Below, one piece after another: positions 24,950 through 34,010 of a stretch of DNA of 64,000 bases. Position numbers and translations under genes: made by a program. The notes under the pieces are model-generated. The model saw only the letters and a list, made by a program, of their open reading frames with translations. It did not search any database and was not told the DNA's origin. Origin of the DNA: CAIYRG01 sp963747255 (lineage in GTDB: Bacteria > Pseudomonadota > Alphaproteobacteria > Micropepsales > Micropepsaceae); the NCBI GenBank assembly GCA_963747255.1, contig CAVVEG010000005.1, positions 248,001 to 312,000 on the forward strand, written 5' to 3'. The number at the start of each line of letters is the position of its first letter. Position 1 is the first letter of the stretch.

Positions 24950-26329
24950 ATGGAACAAGGGCCGGCAATCGATATCGCGCAGATTCTGCAAACGCGCCGG
25001 ATGGGCCGTTTCCAGCTGACGACGCTTGCCCTCGGCGTGCTGGCGCTGTTCGTCAATGGACTCGATTACAGCGCAATGAATGTTGCCGCTCCTGCCGTGC
25101 TGCGCAGCTTTCAGGCCGGCCGGAGCGCGATGGGACCGGTCTTCGGCTGGAGCTTTTTCGGTATTTTTGCCGGAAGCATTCTGCTTGGGCTGGCCGGCGA
25201 CAGATATGGCCGAAAACCGGGTCTGATAATCGCAGTGCTCGCTTACAGCGTGCCCGCGTTGCTTGCGGCTTCGGCCAACTCGCTCGAAGAGCTCAGCCTT
25301 TATCGGTTTCTCGCCGGCCTCGGCATTGGGGGGGCGGTACCGAACACCATAGCATTGCTGACCGAAACCGCACCCAAGCGCTACCGGGTCACATTCGTCA
25401 TGGCGGCTTTTGTCGGCTATTCGACCGGCAATGCCGGCATCGCGCAGGTGGCAGCATGGCTCATTCCTCATTTTGGCTGGCCGATTGTTTTTCTGGTCGC
25501 CGGCGGAGCAGGGCTCGGGCTATCCCTGTTGCTCGCAATTTCGCTTTCAGAATCGCTGCCATTTCTTGCCGCGACCCGTCCGCACGATCCCGTGCTTCGT
25601 GGACTGTGCGCGCGCGCCGCGCCCGAGATCATTCTGCCCGCGGGGGCACGTTTCGTTTCGGGCGAAACGCGCACAGCGGGATTTTCCCTTCGGCTGCTCT
25701 TTTCGTCCTATCGTCGAATCGCGACGCCGCTGCTCTGGATCGCGTTTTTTGCTGAATCACTGACGTTCATGACCTATTCCGCGTGGCTCGCAGTCATTCT
25801 GGAGCAGGCGGGATTGACCCCGAGAATGGCTGCGCTGACATTCTCGTACGGTGCATTCGCCGCGGTCGTGGCCATTCTGCTGTTCGGGCGTCTGATCGAT
25901 CGCTTCGGGCCAAAGGCGACTGTGGTTCCGGCTTTGCTGACCGCGATATCCGTGGCAGCCCTTGGTTCCGCCGATTTGCCGCCTGTTACACTCGCCGTCA
26001 TCGCGGTTGCCGCCATGGGCTGCGCCGCGGCGACACATCAATCGCTGAACGGGATTGTTGGCGGATTCTATCCCACGGTCATTCGCGGCAATGGCGTAGG
26101 CTGTGCGACTGGAATGGGACGCATGTCAGCGGTTATCGGACCGATCATTGTCGGCTGGCTGATGGCCGCCAACACTCCGTTGCGGCAGACATTGTTGGCC
26201 ATTGCCGCACCGGAACTGATTGTTGCCATTGCTGCAACAGGTTTGGATATCGTCCGGCGCAGTCCCTCGGCTGCGGCCGATTTTGCAATGCCTTTTGTCG
26301 TTCCGGCCACAGGAGAATCATCCGCATGA
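24950..26329 (+). CDS. MFS transporter, probable organic-acid permease
   Basis: A 459-residue permease with 12 predicted helices. The first helix has FVNGLDYSAMNVAAPAVL, the second loop GDRYGRKPGLIIAVL, and helix 4 RFLAGLGIGGAVPNTIALL; the pattern is close to AAHS proteins but with Gly-Leu-Asp in place of Asp-Gly-Phe-Asp. It is the first gene of a six-gene operon of catabolic enzymes and probably brings in the substrate, expected to be an aromatic or hydroxy acid. Its stop overlaps the next start (ATGA). Confidence 0.85.
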   Translation: MEQGPAIDIAQILQTRRMGRFQLTTLALGVLALFVNGLDYSAMNVAAPAVLRSFQAGRSAMGPVFGWSFFGIFAGSILLGLAGDRYGRKPGLIIAVLAYSVPALLAASANSLEELSLYRFLAGLGIGGAVPNTIALLTETAPKRYRVTFVMAAFVGYSTGNAGIAQVAAWLIPHFGWPIVFLVAGGAGLGLSLLLAISLSESLPFLAATRPHDPVLRGLCARAAPEIILPAGARFVSGETRTAGFSLRLLFSSYRRIATPLLWIAFFAESLTFMTYSAWLAVILEQAGLTPRMAALTFSYGAFAAVVAILLFGRLIDRFGPKATVVPALLTAISVAALGSADLPPVTLAVIAVAAMGCAAATHQSLNGIVGGFYPTVIRGNGVGCATGMGRMSAVIGPIIVGWLMAANTPLRQTLLAIAAPELIVAIAATGLDIVRRSPSAAADFAMPFVVPATGESSA

Positions 26330-26883
26330 GCAGCAACATTCCGCGGCTGGAAATGGAGCAACTCGCACCCGAGTTGCAACAGGCATTGGCGGCGCGCGTG
26401 AAGCGGCTTGGGTATCTGGGAGAGTTCTTCAAATGCTCCGGTCATAACCCGGCGGTTCTGGTGTCCTTCATGGAAATGACCGAGGCACTGAAACACAGTC
26501 TGCCGGAACGGCTTACCGAAGTGGGATCGCTTACGGTGGCCGCGCTCATGGACAACCAATATGAGCGCAACCAGCATGAACGTCTGTCCGAAAAACTCGG
26601 GTTCGGGCGCGAGTGGATCAGGGCGGTTAACCGGCTTGCGCCCGATGCACCTGGCCCATTGACCGAGGACGAACGCGCCGTGCAACGCCTCGCAATTGCG
26701 GTCGTGAATCGCGACGGGCATCATGTGCAGCCCGAGCTGGACACCCTGATTGCATCTGTCGGTCCGGCGCAGGCGATGGCCGCGTTGTTTCTGATCGGCA
26801 GATATGTCATGCACGCGTTTGTGGTGAACGCGCTCGCTCTGTCGCCACCCGTTCCCTCGATTTTTGCAGGAGATCAAACGTGA
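26326..26883 (+). CDS. Carboxymuconolactone-decarboxylase-fold protein
   Basis: A 185-residue helical protein starting MSSNIPRLEMEQLAPELQQA. The region SLTVAALMDNQYERNQHERL matches the active-site segment of the CMD/AhpD family, but the Cys-x-x-Cys is replaced by Tyr-Glu-Arg-Asn, leaving only the His. It therefore is not an AhpD-type disulfide reductase and could act on a small organic acid, as CMD does. Coupled by ATGA overlaps at both ends within the operon. A second CMD-like gene is at 55759. Confidence 0.75.
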   Translation: MSSNIPRLEMEQLAPELQQALAARVKRLGYLGEFFKCSGHNPAVLVSFMEMTEALKHSLPERLTEVGSLTVAALMDNQYERNQHERLSEKLGFGREWIRAVNRLAPDAPGPLTEDERAVQRLAIAVVNRDGHHVQPELDTLIASVGPAQAMAALFLIGRYVMHAFVVNALALSPPVPSIFAGDQT

Positions 26884-27869
26884 CCGATCCGCTCTGGATC
26901 ACGGAAGCGGATGTGGTGAGCGTTCTCAGCCTGCCCGACGCCATTGACGCGCTCAAAAGCTGTCTCGAACTTGAGGCAGCCGGCACCGCGCGCAATATGC
27001 CCAAGACGCATCAGATCTGGGGCGGTCACCACACGCTGCATGCCATCGGCGCGGTCGTGGAAGGCGCGCAAATCGTCGGCACAAAAACCTGGGCGCACAC
27101 CGCAGGCGGCGCAACGCCGCTGGTGACCCTGTGGAGCAGCGAGACCGGGCGGCTGGAAGCGATCATCGAGGCATTTGCGCTGGGCCAGATGCGGACCGGC
27201 GGAATTTCGGGGGTTGCCACGGATCGCCTGGCGCGTTCCGATGCCGACGAACTGGCAATTATCGGAACCGGCAAGCAGGCAATGACGCAGGTGGCTGCGG
27301 TTGCTGCCGTGCGGAAGCTGAAGCGCATTCGGGTCTTCAGTCCTACCGCGGAGAACCGGCGCGAGTTCGTGAAACGGATTGAGCGCTTGTTCCCCCGGAC
27401 CAGATTGGTGGAAGCGGTTTCGGTTGCGGATGCCGTTGCAGACGCGCCAATCGTCACCCTCGTTACGAGGGCTCGCACCCCCATTCTGTCTGCTGCGATG
27501 CTGGCGCGTGGTGCGCATCTGAACGCCGTGGGCGCAATCACCCCCGAACGCGAGGAATTTACCCAGGATGTTTTCGATCGCGCATCGTTGATTGCCGTTG
27601 ATATGGTGGAATCCGTGAAGGGGTTGAGCGCCGAATTCCGCAAGCGGTTCGGCGAAAAGGATTGGTCCATGGTGCGGCCTTTGTCTGAACTCGTTGCGGC
27701 GCAGGCCCAAAGACCCGCAGACGCCGATCTCACGCTGTTCAAGGCTATGGGGATGGGTCTGTCGGATATGGCGCTTGGAATCGAGATTCTCAAACGCGTG
27801 CGGGCGAAGGGCTGCGGTCGGGCAATTCCGCACCCGCAGCCGGCGCAGCCTCGATTGGTGCGGGCGTAG
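26880..27869 (+). CDS. Ornithine cyclodeaminase / mu-crystallin family dehydrogenase
   Basis: A 329-residue NAD(P)-dependent enzyme starting at GTG 26880, overlapping the upstream stop. The N-terminal substrate region holds IVGTKTWAHTAGGATPL, and the Rossmann part starts LAIIGTGKQAMTQVAAVAAV, with the expected Gly-x-Gly-x-x. Later blocks ARGAHLNAVGAITPEREE and the C-terminal LFKAMGMGLSDMALG fit the family. Members deaminate ornithine or reduce imino and keto acids, so the substrate needs context; in this operon a keto or imino acid is plausible. Length is normal. Confidence 0.85.
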   Translation: MTDPLWITEADVVSVLSLPDAIDALKSCLELEAAGTARNMPKTHQIWGGHHTLHAIGAVVEGAQIVGTKTWAHTAGGATPLVTLWSSETGRLEAIIEAFALGQMRTGGISGVATDRLARSDADELAIIGTGKQAMTQVAAVAAVRKLKRIRVFSPTAENRREFVKRIERLFPRTRLVEAVSVADAVADAPIVTLVTRARTPILSAAMLARGAHLNAVGAITPEREEFTQDVFDRASLIAVDMVESVKGLSAEFRKRFGEKDWSMVRPLSELVAAQAQRPADADLTLFKAMGMGLSDMALGIEILKRVRAKGCGRAIPHPQPAQPRLVRA

Positions 27870-27890
27870 CGGCGTGTGGTGGAGGAATTG

Positions 27891-28979
27891 ATGAGCAAGG
27901 ATTATTTCCGCGATCAGACGGGCGTGGCGCCGAAAGCGCTCGACCTGTGGGAGCCGATCGTCATTCCGCGTGAAGCGATCGGGGAAGAGATCGAGCGTCT
28001 TGCCAGCCTGCCACAGCCTGCAAATGGCCGGCGGCGGTCACTATTCATGCATCCGCGCAACTTCAGATCGGCCGGACTTGCGCCGGGAATTGATGTTGCG
28101 CTCGATGTGCTGAAGCCTGGCGAACGCACAATTCCTTACCGGCAGAATTCAACCCAGGTGAATTTTGTGATCCGCGGCGAAGGTGTTTCCGGCATCGGGG
28201 GCCGAACGCGGGCTTGCTGCCTGTATGACGTGTGGAACACGCCCTCGATGGCGCCTTATTGGCATCAGAACACGGGAAACGATCTCTATGTGCGGCTGAC
28301 CTATTCCAACGCGGCGCTGCTCGAAATGATGAATGTGCATTATGCCGAGGAAAATCCCCCGCCGCGCGCTGTAGTTGTCCACGAACGCTTGACGGAAGAA
28401 GACGAGAAGCGTCGCACCAGCCCGTTTGGCTCGTTTCCGCTCAATGATGAAGGCGCCTGGTTGATGCCCTATGAGTTGCTGATCAATCCGCCTTCGGTCG
28501 CCTCACCCGCTTTGTTCTGGCCCTGGAAGGACGTCAAATCCCATCTCGACCGGCTGGAGGCTCTCGGCAAGGATTATGTCGGACGCCGGTTGTACCTTCT
28601 GTACAACCCGATGACCGGCCGCACCAACGGAACAACGCCGAACTTCTTCGCCACCATGACCATTCGGCCACCAAAGATCGTCGACCGGCCGCACCGGCAT
28701 ACTTCGGCGGCGATCAATTACTATTTCCATGGGTCCGGGCGGTCGACGGTTGAGGGCAAAGTCTATCGCTGGAAAGCCGGTGATCTGATGTTGTCCGCGC
28801 CCGGATGGGCGGTTCACAATCACGCTTCCGACGACGATTTTGTTTATGAGCTGACCGTGCAGGATCAGCCGCTGAATATCGCGATGGAAAGCCTGCTTTG
28901 GCAGGAAAGCCTGAAAATGCCAATGGCGGTTCTGGGCGTTGAAGAAGGTTTCGGTACGAATCGGGAGGCGGCGGAGTAG
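27891..28979 (+). CDS. Bicupin, gentisate 1,2-dioxygenase-like
   Basis: A 362-residue two-cupin protein related to gentisate 1,2-dioxygenase, which opens the gentisate ring using Fe(II). The N-terminal cupin has GERTIPYRQNSTQVNFVIRG, where the usual His-Arg-His metal ligands are lost. The C-terminal cupin has DRPHRHTSAAINYYFHGSG and GWAVHNHAS, with the His ligands present. In the classic enzyme metal sits in the N-terminal cupin, so the site is swapped here and the reaction may differ. The ATG at 27891 has GGAGG upstream. It sits in the middle of the operon, after the OCD-like gene. Confidence 0.8.
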   Translation: MSKDYFRDQTGVAPKALDLWEPIVIPREAIGEEIERLASLPQPANGRRRSLFMHPRNFRSAGLAPGIDVALDVLKPGERTIPYRQNSTQVNFVIRGEGVSGIGGRTRACCLYDVWNTPSMAPYWHQNTGNDLYVRLTYSNAALLEMMNVHYAEENPPPRAVVVHERLTEEDEKRRTSPFGSFPLNDEGAWLMPYELLINPPSVASPALFWPWKDVKSHLDRLEALGKDYVGRRLYLLYNPMTGRTNGTTPNFFATMTIRPPKIVDRPHRHTSAAINYYFHGSGRSTVEGKVYRWKAGDLMLSAPGWAVHNHASDDDFVYELTVQDQPLNIAMESLLWQESLKMPMAVLGVEEGFGTNREAAE

Positions 28980-28984
28980 GGCGG

Positions 28985-29893
28985 ATGATCAGGCTTGAGC
29001 AAAATGCGTTGAAAGGATCGTTTCCACCGCTTGTGACTCCACTCAATGATGATGGATCCGTCGATTACGATACCTATGCCAGGCTGGTGGAATTCCATAT
29101 CAAAGGCGGATCGGCAGGCATTGTGGTCACCGGCACTACCGGCGAACCGTCCACGCTGCTTCCGGAAGAGCGCACGGAATTGCTGAAGGTGGCCATCTCG
29201 GCTGCCCGGCGGCGGATTCAGGTGGTCGCCGCAACAGGCACCCAGAACCATTCAGACACGCTCGCCATGACGCGGGCGGCCGAACTGGCAGGTGCGGACG
29301 CCGCTTTGATCGTCACGCCCTATTTCGTGCGGCCGCCGCAGCGCGGGCTGGAGGCTTATTATCTCGATCTGTGCCGGCGCACCGATCTCCCGGTGATGAT
29401 CTATCACATCCCGGGCCGCGCGGCCGTGAACATGACAGCCGATACGATTGTGCGAATTGCGGAGGCCGCGCCCAATCTTGTCGGGATCAAACATGCGTTC
29501 AACGACCTTTCGCTGGTGAGCGACCTTATCGCGCGGTTGGGTGAGGAGTTCCGGATTCATGTCGGACTGGAAGATCTGTCCTTTCCGATGGTCTGCCTTG
29601 GCGCGCACGGCCTGATGAATGCAGTGGGCAATCTGTTGCCGGGAAAAGTTCAGCAGCTGTACAGCGCCACGGCAGCCGGCGATCTCGCCCGCGGTCGCGC
29701 CCTGCATTACGAATTGTGGGAACTGAACCAGGCGATCTTTTTCGACGTGAACCCCATTCCGATGAAATACATGATGAAGCGCATCGGCCTTCTGCCGAAT
29801 GAAGTGCACCGTCTGCCGATGGTGCCGGCCACTCCCGAACTTCGGGCGAAACTCGACGCCGTGCTGGAACGCGCGGGAATGCTGCGCAAATGA
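28985..29893 (+). CDS. DapA/N-acetylneuraminate lyase superfamily aldolase
   Basis: A 302-residue TIM-barrel lyase. The family motif GTTGEPSTLLPEER is present, as are the catalytic Tyr in YHIPGRAAVNM and the Schiff-base Lys in VGIKHA. Dihydrodipicolinate synthase proper is encoded elsewhere in most genomes; members in catabolic operons condense or cleave pyruvate-containing acids, e.g. 4-hydroxy-2-oxo acids. Given the aldolase that follows, it probably produces or consumes pyruvate in this pathway. The stop overlaps the aldolase start. Confidence 0.88.
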   Translation: MIRLEQNALKGSFPPLVTPLNDDGSVDYDTYARLVEFHIKGGSAGIVVTGTTGEPSTLLPEERTELLKVAISAARRRIQVVAATGTQNHSDTLAMTRAAELAGADAALIVTPYFVRPPQRGLEAYYLDLCRRTDLPVMIYHIPGRAAVNMTADTIVRIAEAAPNLVGIKHAFNDLSLVSDLIARLGEEFRIHVGLEDLSFPMVCLGAHGLMNAVGNLLPGKVQQLYSATAAGDLARGRALHYELWELNQAIFFDVNPIPMKYMMKRIGLLPNEVHRLPMVPATPELRAKLDAVLERAGMLRK

Positions 29894-30618
29894 CCGTGGA
29901 TTTTGCGCTGGAGGGAGCATCGTCCGAACAGATACAGGATCTGGTCGATGCAAATCACATTCTGTATCACCTCGGTGTGGTGGACGGATTTGGCCATGTC
30001 AGCATCCGTCATCCGGCCGATGCGGGGCGGTTCATCATTTCACGCAGCATGGCTCCGGCGCTGGTGACCGCGTCCGACCTTATGTGCATCCGGCTTGATG
30101 GCCGGCCGGTATCGCACAACGCGCCAACGCCTTATCTCGAGCGCTTCATCCACGGCGAAATCTATCGTGCGCGTCCCGATGTCATCGCGGTCGTCCACAG
30201 CCATTCTGCTGCCATCATTCCATTCAGTGTCGTGCCCGGCGTGAGCTTGCGGCCCGTGTCGCATATGGGTGGTTTTATCGGTGAAGGCGCGCCCGTGTTC
30301 GAGATCCGTGAAACCGCGGGCCCTGGCAGCGATATGCTGGTTCGCAACAACGAATTGGGTGCGGCCCTGGCGCAAAGGCTCGGCATGCAGAGCATCGTGC
30401 TGATGCGCGGCCATGGCTCGACCGTTGTCGGCTCGCTGAATGTGAGACAGGCGGTATATCGCGCAGTCTATGCGGAGATGAACGCGCGGTTGCAGTCGGA
30501 GGCCCTGCGACTGGGAAATCCGGTCTACCTGACAGCGGCCGAAGCAGCGGGAGCTGCGTTGGCCAATGACAATCAGCAGGATCGCGCCTGGAACCTCTGG
30601 AAACGCGAAATCGCGTAA
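29890..30618 (+). CDS. Class II aldolase / adducin family protein
   Basis: A 242-residue zinc aldolase-like protein starting in an ATGA overlap. GVVDGFGHVSIRHPADAGR, then HGEIYRARPDVIAVVHSHSA (zinc-binding His-x-His), and MRGHGSTVVGSLNVRQAVYR (third zinc His) are the family motifs. Homologues include L-fuculose-phosphate aldolase and decarboxylases of hydroxy acids. It ends the six-gene operon. Which substrate it splits cannot be read from the sequence. Confidence 0.88.
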   Translation: MTVDFALEGASSEQIQDLVDANHILYHLGVVDGFGHVSIRHPADAGRFIISRSMAPALVTASDLMCIRLDGRPVSHNAPTPYLERFIHGEIYRARPDVIAVVHSHSAAIIPFSVVPGVSLRPVSHMGGFIGEGAPVFEIRETAGPGSDMLVRNNELGAALAQRLGMQSIVLMRGHGSTVVGSLNVRQAVYRAVYAEMNARLQSEALRLGNPVYLTAAEAAGAALANDNQQDRAWNLWKREIA

Positions 30619-30716
30619 AATCCCTTCCCTTGGCGCCCCGGCGGCGGAAAGGAAGGTACGCCGCGCGACGTGAGACGCGCTTCTGGCGAGCCAGGGTGAC
30701 CGGGACTTGAAGTGTT

Positions 30717-31841
30717 CTACTGCGGAATTGCAACCGCGTGCCGGGCGGAGAAGAAAAGCTCAACTTTGTCCCCGGGCACAACTCCGCCCGATGCAGCCCG
30801 AACAAGGATTTCCGCCGCACCCGCTGACAGCAGATATTCGATGGTTTCTCCGAGATATATCTCGCGCAGCACCTTCCCCGTCAGCCGGTTTTCGCTGCTC
30901 ACGACCACATCAGTACTGCCCGCTTTGACGATGCCAATGTTCTCCGGGCGCACCAGAACGGCGACTTTGGTGCGCGATGCAAGCGCGTCCGGAAACAGGC
31001 AGGTGATGTCGCCGGACGCGGTGTTCACGATCCCCAGTTCTTCGCGCGCGGTGTCTTTCACCACGACACCGCGGATAAGATTACTGCGTCCGATGAAATT
31101 CGCGACGAATTCGGAATTCGGACGATTGTAGATGTCCTTCGGTTTTCCGATCTGGGCAATCCGGCCCTCGCGCATGACCGCGATACGGTCCGATATTGCA
31201 AGGGCTTCGGTTTGATCGTGCGTGACATATACGGCCGTGACGCCGGTCTCCTGCTGCAAACGTTTCAGCTCGACGCGCATCTGCTCCCGCAACTGCGCGT
31301 CGAGATTGGAAAGAGGTTCGTCGAGCAGAAGCAGCCTTGGTTCGCGGGCAAGGGCACGCGCAAGCGCCAGCCTTTGCTGTTGACCACCTGAAAGCAGCGT
31401 CGCCGAACGCGATGCAAAAGCTCCGAGGCCGACGCGCTCCAGCACGCCGGTGGTTTTTTTTGAAATTTCAGCCTGCGAATAACGGACGCTGCGCGATACG
31501 CGCAGCGGGTAGGCCGCGTTTTCGAACACGCTCATATGCGGCCAGATGGCGTAGGACTGAAACACCATTCCGAGTTCGCGGTTATGCAGCGCGACATTCG
31601 TTCCGGTTTGTCCGTTGAAAACTTCTCGGCCTGCGATGGCAATTTTCCCGGCGCTCGGCGTTTCGAGGCCCGCAATCGCGCGCAGAGTTGTGGTTTTTCC
31701 GCAGCCCGATGGCCCCAGCAGGGTGAACAATTCGCCTTGGGCGATGTCGAATGTCGCACTCTGCACCCCGCCGGCGGATTTCCCGTCAATCGAGGGGTAA
31801 AGTTTCGTCAACTGCTCGACCTGCAGGGCAAAGGCAGTCAT
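30717..31841 (-). CDS. ABC transporter ATP-binding protein, FbpC/PotA-like
   Basis: A 374-residue importer ATPase. Walker A is LLGPSGCGKTTTLRAIAGLE, the signature LSGGQQQRLALARALA, Walker B LLLLDEPLSNLD, and the switch His is in VYVTHDQTEAL. A C-terminal TOBE-type domain of about 120 residues follows. The start at 31841 lies eight bases after the stop of the binding-protein gene. No permease gene is present between 30.6 and 35.1 kb, so the transporter is incomplete here. It faces the operon ending at 30618. Confidence 0.88.
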   Translation of the reverse strand: MTAFALQVEQLTKLYPSIDGKSAGGVQSATFDIAQGELFTLLGPSGCGKTTTLRAIAGLETPSAGKIAIAGREVFNGQTGTNVALHNRELGMVFQSYAIWPHMSVFENAAYPLRVSRSVRYSQAEISKKTTGVLERVGLGAFASRSATLLSGGQQQRLALARALAREPRLLLLDEPLSNLDAQLREQMRVELKRLQQETGVTAVYVTHDQTEALAISDRIAVMREGRIAQIGKPKDIYNRPNSEFVANFIGRSNLIRGVVVKDTAREELGIVNTASGDITCLFPDALASRTKVAVLVRPENIGIVKAGSTDVVVSSENRLTGKVLREIYLGETIEYLLSAGAAEILVRAASGGVVPGDKVELFFSARHAVAIPQ

Positions 31842-31848
31842 CCCGGGA

Positions 31849-32922
31849 TCACTGACGGAAATATTTGTTGAAAAGCCCGTTCGCCTGGTCACGGGTTTCG
31901 AACATCAGTGCCGGTGTGAACACGATTTCGCGCATGCCGTTCAGGCCCGGCACGATTTTCCGCAGCATCGCACTGCTTTCGACTTTCGGATTGGCCGAGA
32001 AATAATCCGCCGCGCGCAAGACCTCCTGGCCTTCGCGGGACAGAATGTAATCGATCAGCAGCATTGCGGCATTGGGATGGGGCGCGTCCCTGGCAAGCTG
32101 GACCGTGCTCACCGCAGACGGAACAGGATCGAGCATCACGGTGTCGAGTGGCGCTCCCTTCGCCTTGCTGATCAGGGGATGATGCGCGTAAATCTCCAGC
32201 GCCAGCTTGTATTCTCCCGCGCCGACGCGATCGACAAGTGCCCGGGCGCTTCCGGCATAATTCACGATGCGCTGGGCGGCGAGTTTGACAAGATAGGCCT
32301 CGCCCTTTGCCGTCCCCATGCTGCGCAAAATTCCTGCGATGAAAAGCGGCGCGCCGACTTCACTGTCGGCACGCCACGCCATCGCGCCCCTCCATTTGGG
32401 GTCGAGCAGGTCTTCATAGGTCTTCGGCGCCTCGGCAGCGGAAACCTGCCGCGCGTTATAGGCAAGGCCAAAATAATCCAGGCGGGAGACCGCCCAGTAT
32501 CCGTTCAGGTCCAGATATTTCGCCGGATAATCCGCAGCTGCAGGCGAGCGGAACGGCGCCACGGCGCCCGCTTTGATCAGTGCTTCGGCGCCACCGGTGG
32601 ATTCCAGCACGTCACCCATGACGCGCCCCGCGCGGCGCTCCGTTAGCGCTTTCTGAACGAGTGCGCGGCTGTCGCCCCGCCAGTAATCGACGGCAATGAA
32701 CGGGTACTTCTTCCGAAATGCCTCTGCAATTGGACGGAGCGCCTGGTTTTCGATCATTCCCGAATAGAAAACCACTCTGCCCTCGCGCCGCGCACCTGCT
32801 TCCAGGCGTTCGACGCGATCCGCACCGCTGGTGAGTGCCACGCCGGGGGATGTGGCAGCCGACGCAGCACCTGTGACGAATACCGCAAACACCTCCAGGA
32901 GAGTGCGGCGCGCGATGGTCAT
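31849..32922 (-). CDS. ABC transporter substrate-binding protein (Fe3+/polyamine-type fold)
   Basis: A 357-residue periplasmic protein. The signal peptide region is MTIARRTLLEVFAVFVTGAA. The mature domain resembles type II binding proteins of the iron/spermidine/thiamine cluster: ARREGRVVFYSGMIENQALR, YPAKYLDLNGYWAVSRLDYF, and LLIDYILSREGQEVLRAADY. Despite the family name, many bind organic acids such as 2-aminoethylphosphonate. It overlaps the enolase-superfamily gene by four bases and is followed by its ATPase, so it is part of the operon from 35065 down. Confidence 0.85.
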   Translation of the reverse strand: MTIARRTLLEVFAVFVTGAASAATSPGVALTSGADRVERLEAGARREGRVVFYSGMIENQALRPIAEAFRKKYPFIAVDYWRGDSRALVQKALTERRAGRVMGDVLESTGGAEALIKAGAVAPFRSPAAADYPAKYLDLNGYWAVSRLDYFGLAYNARQVSAAEAPKTYEDLLDPKWRGAMAWRADSEVGAPLFIAGILRSMGTAKGEAYLVKLAAQRIVNYAGSARALVDRVGAGEYKLALEIYAHHPLISKAKGAPLDTVMLDPVPSAVSTVQLARDAPHPNAAMLLIDYILSREGQEVLRAADYFSANPKVESSAMLRKIVPGLNGMREIVFTPALMFETRDQANGLFNKYFRQ

Positions 32923-34010
32923 CCGAGCATAGCCTTTGGCCGGTTCATCCGCGGGCTCACACCGCAGCCAGGAAGCGCAGGCAATTTGAGCACGCCGGCC
33001 TCGATTTCTATTCCTTCAAACGGGTCGTCAAGAAGCCGATCGAATTCGCCGAGTTCGCAGGCATAACCGGAATTGGGCAGCGCGCAGGCCAGATGCATCG
33101 CGTGAGCGCTCAACAGGCGCGAGCCTACCGCGGCGCCCATTCGGCAGGAGACCTGGCCGGCTTCGCAGATGCGCGCAGCAGCCAGCGTGTTCCCGAGCCC
33201 ACCAAGTTTGGGAATCTTCAGGCTGACCGAATCGACAATGCGGCCGGAGACAAGGCGAAACACGGCATCAAGACTGTCCGCGCTTTCATCTGCTTCGACG
33301 GCAACTGGAACGCAATCGGTAACAAGCTTGAGACCTGAAAAATCGCTTGCTGCGACCGGCTGCTCAGCCAGATCGATGCGGTACTCGGCCATTCGAATGA
33401 GTGCAGAAATGGCGTCCTTCACGGACCAGGATTGGTTTGCATCGACGGTGAGGCCGATTGCGTCGCCTACACGCTCGCGTATTGCAGCAACGCGCGCGAC
33501 ATCGCGGTTCACGTCTCCCTCGGCCTTGACCTTGAGACAGCGGTAGCCGGCGGCGACGAGCCGTTCAGCCTGCGCAGCCATTTCGTCCGGCGTCTTGATC
33601 GCCAGGATGCGCAGGACGGGCAGGGAGTCGCGCAACCTGCCGCCAAACATCTGATGGAGCGGAATTCCGAGCAGCCGCGCGTCCAGGTCATGCAGCGCGC
33701 AGTCGATTGCCGCCTTTGCCTGACGGTGTCCGGACAGCGATCGTTCCAGAACGTCCATGATTGCGGTGATCTCGAAGCATTCCCGACCGTTCACCAGCGG
33801 TGCGAAATGTTCCAGAGCGGCAATCAGGGTTTCTCGCGTTGCCCCCATATGCGGCGTGGCGGAAGCGTAGCCATAGCCCTCGACACCGCTTTCCGTCCCG
33901 AGGGTGACGATCACGCCTTCGGTCACGGGACTGGCGCCATGCGCAAAACGCCAGGCCGGGTCCTGCTTGCGCAGCACGCAGGGCTCCAACCGGACGCGCG
34001 CGATTTTCAT
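32919..34010 (-). CDS. Enolase-superfamily enzyme (mandelate racemase / muconate lactonizing)
   Basis: A 363-residue enzyme with an N-terminal capping domain and a TIM barrel. Catalytic residues are visible as Lys in CLKVKAEGD, metal ligands Asp in VDANQSW, Glu in LAEQPVAA and Asp/Glu in VAVEADES, and a second Lys in SLKIPKLGG, the pattern of the MLE subgroup. Such enzymes racemise or lactonise carboxylic acids through an enolate. It overlaps both neighbours by four bases, in an operon with an amidohydrolase and an ABC binding protein. Confidence 0.88.
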   Translation of the reverse strand: MKIARVRLEPCVLRKQDPAWRFAHGASPVTEGVIVTLGTESGVEGYGYASATPHMGATRETLIAALEHFAPLVNGRECFEITAIMDVLERSLSGHRQAKAAIDCALHDLDARLLGIPLHQMFGGRLRDSLPVLRILAIKTPDEMAAQAERLVAAGYRCLKVKAEGDVNRDVARVAAIRERVGDAIGLTVDANQSWSVKDAISALIRMAEYRIDLAEQPVAASDFSGLKLVTDCVPVAVEADESADSLDAVFRLVSGRIVDSVSLKIPKLGGLGNTLAAARICEAGQVSCRMGAAVGSRLLSAHAMHLACALPNSGYACELGEFDRLLDDPFEGIEIEAGVLKLPALPGCGVSPRMNRPKAMLG

